Below, piece by piece: positions 1 through 5,802 of a stretch of 15,491 nt of DNA. A model generated the notes under the pieces. It was given only the letters and a program-made list of their open reading frames with translations. It was not told where the DNA came from and ran no database searches. Within the stretch, counting starts at the first letter, position 1; each line of letters opens with the position of its first letter. Position numbers and translations under genes: made by a program. Origin of the DNA: JBAZYZ01 sp964361185 (GTDB taxonomy: Bacteria; Patescibacteriota; Minisyncoccia; Phycocordibacterales; VMEP01); NCBI GenBank assembly GCA_964361185.1, contig CAYHZS010000014.1, positions 1 to 15,491 of the forward strand, read 5' to 3'.

Positions 1-16
1 ATTTATAGTAAATATA

Positions 17-22
17 TATAAT
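17..22 (+). promoter_or_regulatory. -10-like hexamer before first gene
   Basis: A perfect TATAAT sits so that the expected transcript start falls about 2 nt before the ATG at 31. The surroundings are very AT-rich and the -35 region lies outside the window, so this could be chance. It fits the near-leaderless pattern seen at other genes here. Confidence 0.35.
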
Positions 23-30
23 TAGTAATC

Positions 31-342
31 ATGATCCTAAAATCACACAATAAAGGGTCTTTGCTCATGATAGCGATACTTTTGATCGCCGTAATAGCTT
101 TAATGGGCTATTTTGGAATTAGCCTGGAGCGCGACGTGGCTGGAAACCCTACTATTCAAAGCAATTTCAGTTACGTGTGGAATGAGATAAAATTCGTCTG
201 GAATAATTACTTAAAAGAGGCTACAGGTAAGCTTTGGCGTTGGGCAGTCATAAACGTGAATAATTTACCCCTAGGATCGGGGAATGGGGTTCAAGTTCCT
301 CAAGCTGGTTCTCAGATAGACACTTTAATTCTTTTTCAATAA
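31..342 (+). CDS. Small single-TM hypothetical protein
   Basis: A 103-aa protein with one hydrophobic segment at about residues 11-30, followed by a Trp- and Asn-rich soluble tail (residues 45-75) with the pattern WNxIKxVWNNYLK. The topology is probably a membrane anchor with the tail outside. The shape and the 'TIQSNFSYVW...NNYLKEAT..LW' style resemble short conserved proteins that I recall from Parcubacteria, but I know of no function. The ATG at 31 has no SD site; an alternative ATG at 67 has AAAGGG about 9 nt upstream and would shorten the N-terminus by 12 residues while keeping the TM segment. The gene is followed by the hairpin-rich spacer, not by a same-strand partner. It is real by composition and TM pattern; its role is unknown. 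Confidence 0.65.
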   Translation: MILKSHNKGSLLMIAILLIAVIALMGYFGISLERDVAGNPTIQSNFSYVWNEIKFVWNNYLKEATGKLWRWAVINVNNLPLGSGNGVQVPQAGSQIDTLILFQ

Positions 343-380
343 GTTTTAATTTTTTCTTATCTTAGTGAGGAGGGAGGTGG

Positions 381-443
381 GTACGCGCAATCGCGCGTCA
401 TCTTTTGCGTACTATGTGTCGCAAAAGGTATATTGTGCGACAC
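381..443. repeat. Stacked, mutually exclusive hairpins in spacer 343-515
   Basis: Several perfect inverted repeats overlap here: ACGCGC (383-388) with GCGCGT (393-398); GTACGC (381-386) with GCGTAC (407-412); TTTTGCG (403-409) with CGCAAAA (420-426); and GTGTCGCA (416-423) with TGCGACAC (436-443). The last two share 420-423 and cannot form together. No conserved riboswitch or tRNA was recognised. The region could be a structured RNA, or a remnant of a hairpin-ended mobile element. Confidence 0.5.
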
Positions 444-462
444 TCATATATATTAGAACACA

Positions 463-476
463 GGGGCTTTGAAGCC
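463..476. repeat. GC-rich hairpin next to C-tract
   Basis: GGGCTT (463-468) pairs with AAGCCC (471-476) across a 2-nt gap, so the real loop is probably 4 nt. A C-rich tract (479-484) follows, and no T-run is present, so it is not an ordinary terminator. It lies 40 bases before the small ORF at 516. Confidence 0.45.
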
Positions 477-500
477 CTCCCCCCACAGCTCAAATACCCA

Positions 501-509
501 TGTTATTAT
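501..509 (+). promoter_or_regulatory. Extended -10 (TGT-TATTAT), leaderless start
   Basis: TATTAT (504-509) is preceded by TG at 501-502, an extended -10. The predicted +1 is 516, exactly the A of the ATG of the 31-aa ORF. No good -35 is visible, which extended -10 promoters tolerate. Confidence 0.45.
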
Positions 510-515
510 ATTTTT

Positions 516-611
516 ATGAAAACGAAAAAAGTTTATAAAAGCGCCGTGTCCGGCAAATTTGTCAGCAAAAAATATTCCGGCAATCGCGGGAAGAAAACAA
601 CCTTTGCGTAG
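516..611 (+). CDS. 31-aa basic protein, possibly nonsense-shortened
   Basis: A short Lys/Arg-rich protein beginning MKTKKVYKSAVSGKFVSKKY and ending ...KKTTFA before a TAG. The 'KVYKSAxSGKFVSKKY' start resembles a family of tiny basic proteins found in phages and bacteria, whose function I do not know. An upstream in-frame ATG at 405 would add residues encoded by the hairpin-rich spacer, which do not look protein-like, so 516 is preferred; it also coincides with the predicted transcript start. After the TAG, ten further in-frame sense codons (612-641, KVVVKGAGKK) precede a TAA at 642-644. That basic tail looks like a natural continuation, so this may be a truncated allele or a readthrough site. 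The protein might bind nucleic acid, judging only from its charge. Confidence 0.55.
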   Translation: MKTKKVYKSAVSGKFVSKKYSGNRGKKTTFA

Positions 612-705
612 AAGGTGGTGGTAAAGGGAGCTGGCAAGAAATAACCACTCCCCTATTTTTGACCTTAACTTAAAAGAAAATCCCGACGGCATATTTAATA
701 CAAGA

Positions 706-732
706 AAAAGGAGGTCTGCGTGACCTCCTTTT
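706..732. terminator. Bidirectional intrinsic terminator
   Basis: A perfect 11-bp stem, AAAAGGAGGTC (706-716) with GACCTCCTTTT (722-732), and loop TGCGT. It is flanked by an A-run on the left (705-709) and ends in four T on the right. It lies just past the stop codons of both the hydrolase (-) and the small ORF (+), so it can end transcripts in both directions. Confidence 0.88.
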
Positions 733-748
733 ACACTCACACAAATTG

Positions 749-1609
749 TCATAGTTCCACCGCCTCTCCTTCCCGCGCAAACGATATCTTGGACGGATAG
801 TTCGACAGTGGTTTTATGACCTCGTGTTCAAAGACAAACAAATCGCCGTCGGTTCTGGAAGGATCATGGTGCCCTACCATTATGAGGCTCGGCAGAATCT
901 GGCAACGGGACAACAGCCCGCCCAGCATTTCCGGCGTTCCGTGGCCCCAGTTTTTTCTCGACATTGCCGGAGTGCCACATATTCCCGTTTCGCCTTCGTA
1001 CTCACTCTTCCTGTATTGAAGGTCGAAATAGAGTAGCTGACAGCCGGAAATAAATTCGGCCATAAGACCCATGTGCTCTTCTTTTGGCTCATTGTCTGTC
1101 GCCACAACTACATCTCCATCTGGAGTCGCTATGCGATACATCACCGAACCGCCCGGATGATCCAGAAGCAATGTCCGGATATTCCAAACCGTACCGAGCG
1201 CCTGCCCAGGATAAAATTCTCTGACGTCCGCGATGCACCCGAACATCTCCGGAGATACAGGCCAAGTTTCCGTTCCAAAGTCGTCGAGCATTATCTGCTG
1301 AAACGATTTCTTGCAGAGCTTGGGGGCGAATATCTCATGCACCAGATTTTTTCTGAACAGAAGCGAATTGTTTTGAATCCCCAGCTTGTGGTCCTGATGG
1401 TAGTGGGTCTGGAGCCCGCATACCGATTCCGCTCCGTTGTCCAGAAGAAACTTTGATACTTTCGGTATCCCGCTTCCGTTATCGACGAAAAGTGCTTGAT
1501 TTCCACACGAGATGCCAAGGGCCGTAGTCAGATTTCCGAATTCCCTCCTTGCCGGAATCGGACTGCTCGAACCGGAACATCCACCGACGTAAAACCGAGT
1601 TTTGCTCAT
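749..1609 (-). CDS. Metallo-beta-lactamase-fold hydrolase
   Basis: A 286-aa protein of the MBL fold (Lactamase_B_2-like). The metal-binding pattern is complete: H69-x-H71-x-D73-H74 (THYHQDH), H151, D172 in ATDNE, and the C-terminal GHHDP (H247/H248) with D254. The segment LLYFDLQYRKSEYEGE followed by NWGHGTPE and then HHDPSRTD matches a family of stand-alone or regulator-linked MBL hydrolases that I know with the form 'DAQYxxEEY...GWGHS...HHDPxHDD'. Here about 9 extra residues separate the Tyr-rich part from WGH. The substrate is unknown; a phosphodiester or other ester is possible. It appears cytosolic, with no signal peptide. The start at 1609 is chosen over an upstream ATG at 1660 because AGGAGGG lies just before it, the only strong SD site in the window. 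It diverges from a TrmB-like regulator. Its base composition looks more GC-rich than its neighbours, a possible sign of transfer. Confidence 0.88.
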   Translation of the reverse strand: MSKTRFYVGGCSGSSSPIPARREFGNLTTALGISCGNQALFVDNGSGIPKVSKFLLDNGAESVCGLQTHYHQDHKLGIQNNSLLFRKNLVHEIFAPKLCKKSFQQIMLDDFGTETWPVSPEMFGCIADVREFYPGQALGTVWNIRTLLLDHPGGSVMYRIATPDGDVVVATDNEPKEEHMGLMAEFISGCQLLYFDLQYRKSEYEGETGICGTPAMSRKNWGHGTPEMLGGLLSRCQILPSLIMVGHHDPSRTDGDLFVFEHEVIKPLSNYPSKISFAREGEAVEL

Positions 1610-1612
1610 ATT

Positions 1613-1619
1613 CCCTCCT
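1613..1619 (-). promoter_or_regulatory. Strong SD site of the MBL hydrolase
   Basis: AGGAGGG on the minus strand, ending 3 nt before the ATG at 1609. It decides the start codon in favour of 1609 over 1660. It is unusual here because the other genes lack an obvious SD. Confidence 0.8.
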
Positions 1620-1670
1620 GCTGTTGATGAGAGTGGCATTTTCAACGAACTACTTACCACCTGATTAAAG

Positions 1671-1697
1671 GTTATAGCGATTGTGGAAATACCACAA
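1671..1697 (-). promoter_or_regulatory. Likely promoter of the MBL hydrolase
   Basis: On the minus strand TATAAC (1676 to 1671) is a -10 candidate, giving a start near 1664 and a leader of about 55 nt. TTGTGG (1697 to 1692) is a -35 candidate with a shortish 15-bp spacer and is itself part of the inverted repeat at 1680-1698. A bound repressor would therefore block this promoter. Confidence 0.45.
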
Positions 1698-1698
1698 T
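1680..1698. promoter_or_regulatory. Perfect inverted repeat, candidate operator
   Basis: ATTGTGG-AAATA-CCACAAT: 7-bp perfect arms around a 5-bp A/T centre. It lies between the divergent hydrolase and TrmB-like genes and overlaps the hydrolase's -35 candidate. A lone half-site TACCAC recurs at 1655-1660. The size and symmetry suit a dimeric winged-helix regulator; assigning it to the adjacent TrmB-like protein is an inference. Confidence 0.6.
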
Positions 1699-1733
1699 AC
1701 TTTTTGTCGAAAAATTAGACACAATCTTTTCGG

Positions 1734-1739
1734 TATGCT
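1734..1739 (+). promoter_or_regulatory. -10-like hexamer of TrmB-like gene
   Basis: TATGCT places the expected +1 near 1746, a leader of about 6 nt before the ATG at 1752. No -35 at standard spacing is seen. The candidate operator lies 35 bp upstream. Confidence 0.35.
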
Positions 1740-1751
1740 AGAGTAAAAAAT

Positions 1752-2489
1752 ATGAACGAAATATCGCAGAAACTTCAGAATATTGGGCTTTCAGAGAAGG
1801 GGGCAAACGTATATTTAGCCTCTTTAAAACTAGGAGAGGCCACAGTGCTTTCTCTAGCCAAACATTCGGGCGTGAAAAGAACGAGTATTTATTACGTGCT
1901 TTCCGAGCTCAAAGAACTCGGCGCCCTATCTGAAACTAAAAGACAAAAAAAGATATATTACATTCCGGCCGAGCCTAAAGACTTGATTAAAAGACTTCGC
2001 GAACGCATTTTTGAAGCTGAAGAAATAATCGGCGAATTGGAAAATGTCAGACATTCCGTATTCAAGAAACCGCGAGTGTATTTTCTTTACGGCCCGGCCG
2101 GATTCAAAAAAATATGGGACATGGTTTTCGCGTCAAAAGAGAGAGAGTTCCGCATCATTACTGAAGGCCAGAATTTTCTTGATTTTGTCAAAGAAAGGTA
2201 CGTTTTAGAAGAAATCATTAAAACTAAGAAAAAACTAGGTATTTTGAGCAAACAACTCATTTCTGATTCCGATTACGCGAGAAAAATCATAGCCAAGGAC
2301 ACGCTGGAAAACCGCGAGTCCAAGCTCATGCCCAGTCACTATAAAATTCCCTTTACAGAAGTCATCTGTAAAGAATTTGTGGCTTTCATTTCCCCACGCT
2401 TTGACAATACCCTCTTCATCGTGGAGAACGAAAAATTCGCCGAAACGCGCAAGTCAATTTTTGAAGTTACCTGGAATAGTATTAATTGA
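1752..2489 (+). CDS. TrmB-like transcriptional regulator
   Basis: A 245-aa protein. Residues about 8-70 form a winged helix-turn-helix of the TrmB type: the 'LGLSEKGANVYLASLKLGEATV' style helix pair, a recognition region HSGVKRTSIYYVLSELKELG and a basic wing (KRQKKIYYIP). Residues about 75-100 are a charged helix likely to mediate dimerisation (RLRERIFEAEEIIGELE). Residues 105-245 form an alpha/beta C-terminal domain like the phospholipase D-like effector domain of TrmB proteins, though I see no HKD catalytic motif, as expected for a sensor. TrmB proteins regulate sugar or metabolic genes in archaea; in bacteria the ligands are mostly unknown. It is divergent from the MBL hydrolase with an inverted repeat between them, so auto- and cross-regulation is likely. 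It has no SD and ends in TGA, showing that UGA is a stop here. Confidence 0.85.
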   Translation: MNEISQKLQNIGLSEKGANVYLASLKLGEATVLSLAKHSGVKRTSIYYVLSELKELGALSETKRQKKIYYIPAEPKDLIKRLRERIFEAEEIIGELENVRHSVFKKPRVYFLYGPAGFKKIWDMVFASKEREFRIITEGQNFLDFVKERYVLEEIIKTKKKLGILSKQLISDSDYARKIIAKDTLENRESKLMPSHYKIPFTEVICKEFVAFISPRFDNTLFIVENEKFAETRKSIFEVTWNSIN

Positions 2490-2544
2490 AATTTCACTTA
2501 GAAAATAACTATCTACAAAGATACTATTTATCTAAGACGAAATT
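2490..2544. repeat. Long imperfect dyad between convergent genes
   Basis: Nested complementary blocks form one hairpin: AATTTC (2490-2495) with GAAATT (2539-2544), CTTAG (2497-2501) with CTAAG (2532-2536), AAATA (2503-2507) with TATTT (2525-2529), and TATC (2510-2513) with GATA (2520-2523), with loop TACAAA. It starts immediately after the regulator's stop and 21 bases from the 3' end of the S66 gene. No adjacent T-run is present, so its role as a terminator is uncertain. Confidence 0.6.
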
Positions 2545-2564
2545 GCGTTTAATCCATCATTTTT

Positions 2565-3596
2565 TCAAAACTCTACTGTAATTTTTTTTGCGCTAGGACT
2601 AATCTTCGCAAGTCTTCCGCATGGAAAAGGGACTTGTGGATTGGTATGCCCGAAATCTAAATTCTGCACTATTGGTATATGCCTGTTATATTCCCTAACG
2701 GCTCTAAGTATGACTTCTCGCTGGCTCTGTCTATATACTTTTTTCTCTAAAGCATTTTTTTGCTTATCAAATTCCCAAGCTTTCGGCCTCCCCATTAAAA
2801 TGCCTTTTACACGCTCGAGAATTCCACGCTCACCCAAGGCTCGAAAGACTCTGAAAACATAATCACTTGATGGTATTTCCTCGGACGTTTCTAATATCAA
2901 AATTACCCCTTCAAAATCGTCTAAACTTGGAATTGACACCCCATGACGCAACATTTCATCCACCGACTCCACACAACCTCCCCAAGTTATTCCTTGTCCA
3001 CTTTCTGTCCCGTCCCAAAACCACCCTTCGTTTGGTTCCATAATACTTTCCTTTTCCAAGTTTTGCGGATCGTTCCAATCAAGCCCGATGTCGCTATATA
3101 AACTACTTGGCTCTATTTCTTTTTCGCCTTCCTCGAACAAAGCGTATTTTAAATATTTAACGGTATAATCGTCCATTTTTCGAAACATAGCGTACTGCGT
3201 AAAAATAGAACCGCCATAATACGAAGGAATGCCATTGAGCCACAAAAAATTAGCGAAATGGGAATTATCGCTAAAACCAAAAAACGGCTTGGGGTTGTTT
3301 ATGAAAGGCCCTGTCGGGAGATTTTTTATATAAGTAACTTGGTCGTCACCGCCCAATGTGGTGATAATCCCCTTTATATCCTTATTTTCAAAAGCATCTA
3401 CTAAATCCCTTGCCCTGTCCTCCTTTGAAGCACCAATCTTTCTTGTGGTCGGAAATTCGACCGGCTGTAATTCAAAAATCTCCCTTAGGCGTCTTAATCC
3501 AAGCTCGTGCACATGAGGCCACTTACCAGGAGCAGCAAATGATGGCGAGAGTACTGCCACCATGTCCCCTTTCTTTAATTTATTTAGCCTTTTCAT
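2565..3596 (-). CDS. S66 peptidase (LD-carboxypeptidase / MccF-like)
   Basis: A 343-aa cytosolic serine peptidase of family S66. The nucleophile is S109 in the GFSDNS elbow, after the family's GGDD (82-85); E236 in LETSEE and H317 in FGHTNP complete the Ser-Glu-His triad, at spacings close to MccF (S118, E243, H311). The GWFWDG...GITWGGCVES segment (191-211) corresponds to the family's substrate-loop region. S66 enzymes either trim D-Ala from recycled muropeptide tetrapeptides (LdcA) or cleave microcin C-type peptidyl nucleotides (MccF). The Trp-rich loop and overall length lean to the MccF side, but sequence alone does not decide. It is the last gene of the seven-gene run; its start overlaps the preceding two-TM gene by 17 nt, which suggests translational coupling, and no SD is visible. 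Confidence 0.9.
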   Translation of the reverse strand: MKRLNKLKKGDMVAVLSPSFAAPGKWPHVHELGLRRLREIFELQPVEFPTTRKIGASKEDRARDLVDAFENKDIKGIITTLGGDDQVTYIKNLPTGPFINNPKPFFGFSDNSHFANFLWLNGIPSYYGGSIFTQYAMFRKMDDYTVKYLKYALFEEGEKEIEPSSLYSDIGLDWNDPQNLEKESIMEPNEGWFWDGTESGQGITWGGCVESVDEMLRHGVSIPSLDDFEGVILILETSEEIPSSDYVFRVFRALGERGILERVKGILMGRPKAWEFDKQKNALEKKVYRQSQREVILRAVREYNRHIPIVQNLDFGHTNPQVPFPCGRLAKISPSAKKITVEF

Positions 3597-3858
3597 AAAA
3601 AAGTTTTACCCATTTAGTTTTCAAAAACGGTAAAGACTGGGTGGAAAGAAAGTAACCCAAAGCCGGAATAAGCGCGTTCCGCAAAGGATATTCGTTGCCT
3701 GTAACGTATAGAACTGTGCCAGCAATCACATAAGTAATAGCTGTAATCGAAACAATGCGGAAAATACTCGTCTCCCAGCTCTTATCTGTCTCCACGCGAA
3801 TGTTCCTCTCTTTTATTAACACAATCTCTTCCTCTATTTTTTTGATTCTTTCTTCCAT
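3580..3858 (-). CDS. Two-TM small membrane protein with N-terminal coil
   Basis: A 92-aa protein. Residues 1-25 are a charged helix (EERIKKIEEEIVLIKERN) likely to form a coiled coil, followed by the motif RVETDKSWETS. Two hydrophobic segments at about 32-53 and 61-79 are separated by a short loop (TGNEYPLRN), and the C-terminus is basic. I recall proteins with this 'RVExDKxWETS ... NAxxPxxGYFLSTQSLPF' pattern as conserved uncharacterised proteins in Parcubacteria; no function is known to me. It sits between the PEBP gene (5-nt gap) and the S66 gene (17-nt overlap), so co-expression is nearly certain. A membrane scaffold or holin-like role would be speculation. Confidence 0.8.
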   Translation of the reverse strand: MEERIKKIEEEIVLIKERNIRVETDKSWETSIFRIVSITAITYVIAGTVLYVTGNEYPLRNALIPALGYFLSTQSLPFLKTKWVKLFYEKAK

Positions 3859-3863
3859 TTTTT

Positions 3864-4325
3864 TTATTGCCTCTCGTATTTTCCCATTAGTTCCGTCTGC
3901 TCAAGAATGTGTCCTTGCATGGCATTTTCAACTTCTATTTTAGTCGCACCCTCAGGCAAATCAAGTTCTGTATCCAACGCGTAAATCTTAAAAAAATACC
4001 TATGCTCGCGGTCGGGCGGACAAGGGCCTGTATAGCCGATTTTGCCGGCGCTGTTTAGCCCAGCTATTCCTTCCGGCTCTGTCCCCTCTTTAACACCAGA
4101 AACTGAAGGCGGGATGTTGTAGGCGAGCCAATGGTCAAAAACTTCAATTCCCCGTGATTTTTTTACAAAATCCGGTATATCCGGGTCATCCATTATTAAA
4201 ACAAAGCTTTGAGTTCCCTTCGGTGCATTGCTCCACAACAACGGCGGATTGATATTCTTCCCATCGCAGGTATGTTTCGCCGGGATTCGCTCCCCTTCCT
4301 TAAACACCGTACTGATAAGTTTCAT
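3864..4325 (-). CDS. YbhB/YbcL-type PEBP-family protein
   Basis: A 153-aa protein of the phosphatidylethanolamine-binding protein superfamily. The usual blocks are in order: CDGKNINPPLLW (20-31), DDPD (46-49), DHWLAYNIP (64-72), GPCPPDREHRYFFKIYALD (100-118) and the C-terminal GHI. D46, D48, H65 and H108 line the conserved anion-binding pocket. The length is typical for bacterial YbhB. There is no signal peptide, so it is probably cytosolic. Bacterial members bind phosphate-like ligands but their role is poorly defined; eukaryotic relatives modulate kinases and proteases. It starts 17 nt after the permease stop, within the same minus-strand run, and ends 5 nt before the two-TM gene. Confidence 0.93.
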   Translation of the reverse strand: MKLISTVFKEGERIPAKHTCDGKNINPPLLWSNAPKGTQSFVLIMDDPDIPDFVKKSRGIEVFDHWLAYNIPPSVSGVKEGTEPEGIAGLNSAGKIGYTGPCPPDREHRYFFKIYALDTELDLPEGATKIEVENAMQGHILEQTELMGKYERQ

Positions 4326-4342
4326 TTTGTTTTTGGTTATTT

Positions 4343-5581
4343 CTATTCATACCTCAATGCTTCAATCGGATTTTTAGCGGCGGCTTTTTTTGCCGGATAT
4401 AATCCAAAAATCAAGCCCACAACAGTTGAAACGACAATGCCGAGAATGGCCGCCCCTACCGGAAAAGTAAATGTCCAGGCTAAGCCATACACTTTACTGA
4501 TAATCATAGAAATGGCAAAAGAAAATCCTGAGCCAAGCAAAATTCCTACTCCCCCACCTATCCCTGTAAGTATTATCGCTTCAAGTAGAAATTGAGTGAG
4601 AATATTTTTATTCGTCGCGCCGAGAGCTTTCCTTAAACCTATTTCACGCGTTCTTTCTGTCACAGATACAAGCATTATGTTCATGATGCCGATACCTCCG
4701 ACCACAAGCGATATGGCGGCAACCAAGGCCAGAAAAAGAGTAATTGTATTTAAGATTGTTCCGACGGTTTTTAAGGCATCAGCCTGAGTCTCTACTCCGA
4801 AATCATCCTTGTCCGGATCGGTAATGTCGTGCGCGTTACGGAGAGTTGCTTTTATATCTTCCACCGTGGTATTTATATTTTCCTCACTATCAACGCGGAC
4901 AGCTATGCGGTTAAAATGTTTTATGCCAAAAATATAGCGCTGAGCGGTAGTATAAGGGACCATCGCCATCTCATCAAAATTAATGAACGACGACCCTCCC
5001 TTCTGTGGCAATATTCCTATAACCAGGAAATTTCTCCCCTTTATTTTTATTCTGTCACCGAGCAGATTTTTTCCAGGAGCAAGTTCTTCAGCTACTTTTG
5101 AACCTAGAATTACGACGTCAGCTGAACTTCGAACGTCATCCTCGCTTATATTCCTGCCTTGTTCGGGATACATGTCGTATATATCCGCCATAAGCTCGGT
5201 CCCGCCGAAAATTGTCGGCCGATAAGTCTGGTTCTCATATGAGGATGTTTCGCTCCCAAAAACAATTGGCATAATTCCGTCCTGATGCGGAACATTCTCT
5301 TCGCGCGAAAGAAGGTCCAAATCCCGCTGTTTTAAAGAGGCGGTTAGGGTTGCCAAAATGTCGGTTGGGCCTTTAGGCTGGCGCCCCGGAATAATACCTA
5401 CAACCCTAGCCCCAATGCCCTCTATTTGGCCCAAAATAAGGTTTTGAGCCCCTTCTCCGAGCGAAACCACCATAATTATTGCTGTCACTCCTATGACAAT
5501 CCCAAGTATGGTAAGTGACGAGCGGGTCTTGTTCGTCTTAAGCCCGGTTATGGCTGTTTTTATGGTATGTCCTAGGATCAT
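4343..5581 (-). CDS. FtsX/MacB-like ABC transporter permease
   Basis: A 412-aa permease with the MacB topology: TM1 at about 22-42, a large extracytoplasmic MacB_PCD domain (about 43-270), then three TM helices at about 277-299, 327-352 and 373-394. The cytosolic coupling segment SVTERTREIGLRKALGA (306-322), which contacts the ATPase, is nearly canonical, as are GIVIGVTAIIMVVSLGEG at the N-terminus and the C-terminal ALRYE. Such permeases work mechanically: ATP hydrolysis outside the membrane phase drives the outer domain to push substrate through the adaptor. It is not fused to the ATPase, so this is the split type like YknZ. Its ATG follows the DUF1653 stop after a single base. The substrate cannot be told; peptides or envelope-active compounds are usual for the family. 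Confidence 0.93.
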   Translation of the reverse strand: MILGHTIKTAITGLKTNKTRSSLTILGIVIGVTAIIMVVSLGEGAQNLILGQIEGIGARVVGIIPGRQPKGPTDILATLTASLKQRDLDLLSREENVPHQDGIMPIVFGSETSSYENQTYRPTIFGGTELMADIYDMYPEQGRNISEDDVRSSADVVILGSKVAEELAPGKNLLGDRIKIKGRNFLVIGILPQKGGSSFINFDEMAMVPYTTAQRYIFGIKHFNRIAVRVDSEENINTTVEDIKATLRNAHDITDPDKDDFGVETQADALKTVGTILNTITLFLALVAAISLVVGGIGIMNIMLVSVTERTREIGLRKALGATNKNILTQFLLEAIILTGIGGGVGILLGSGFSFAISMIISKVYGLAWTFTFPVGAAILGIVVSTVVGLIFGLYPAKKAAAKNPIEALRYE

Positions 5582-5582
5582 A

Positions 5583-5801
5583 TTATTTGATTAAAGTCAG
5601 TACGTATTCGAATCTAGGTATTTTCTTCCCATTAATACTGACTTCTTCAATAAACATTTTAAGCGGTCTGACCCACAAATCATGATTTCCATAAAGAGCC
5701 CGATAAACCACCATGTCTTCAAGTGTTTCGCTATGTTTAGCTACGTCAATTACTTCATATTCATTACCCTTATAATGTCTGTATTTCCCTATTTTAATCA
5801 T
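5583..5801 (-). CDS. DUF1653 protein inside ABC exporter operon
   Basis: A 72-aa protein that is essentially one DUF1653 domain: GKYRHYKGNEYEVIDVAKHSE, then ETLEDMVVYRALY and DLWVRPLKMF and PRFEYV. This family is a small beta-rich soluble domain of unknown function. The start at 5801 is preferred over the ATG at 5849 because the upstream 16 residues lie inside the ATPase gene and the domain begins at once after 5801. The junctions are striking: the ATPase stop, one base, this ATG; and this stop, one base, the permease ATG. It is therefore embedded within the exporter operon and probably made in step with it. A role in the exporter is an inference from position only. Confidence 0.88.
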   Translation of the reverse strand: MIKIGKYRHYKGNEYEVIDVAKHSETLEDMVVYRALYGNHDLWVRPLKMFIEEVSINGKKIPRFEYVLTLIK

Positions 5802-5802
5802 T

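Noticed and set aside
381..443. tRNA or known riboswitch in the hairpin-rich spacer
   Set aside because: There is no cloverleaf with a TpsiC loop and acceptor stem, and no riboswitch core that I recognise.
405..515. N-terminal extension of the 31-aa ORF from the ATG at 405
   Set aside because: The added residues are encoded by hairpin-rich DNA and do not resemble the basic family; the predicted transcript start is 516.
609..611. Stop-codon reassignment of TAG
   Set aside because: TAG ends the nuclease and corA genes at natural family ends, so it is a normal stop in this genome.
453..752. 99-aa minus-strand reading frame over the small ORF and terminator
   Set aside because: It runs through the intrinsic terminator and is antisense to a better candidate; its composition is not protein-like.
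4209..4595. 128-aa plus-strand reading frame
   Set aside because: It lies antisense across the ends of the permease and PEBP genes, both certain by their motifs.
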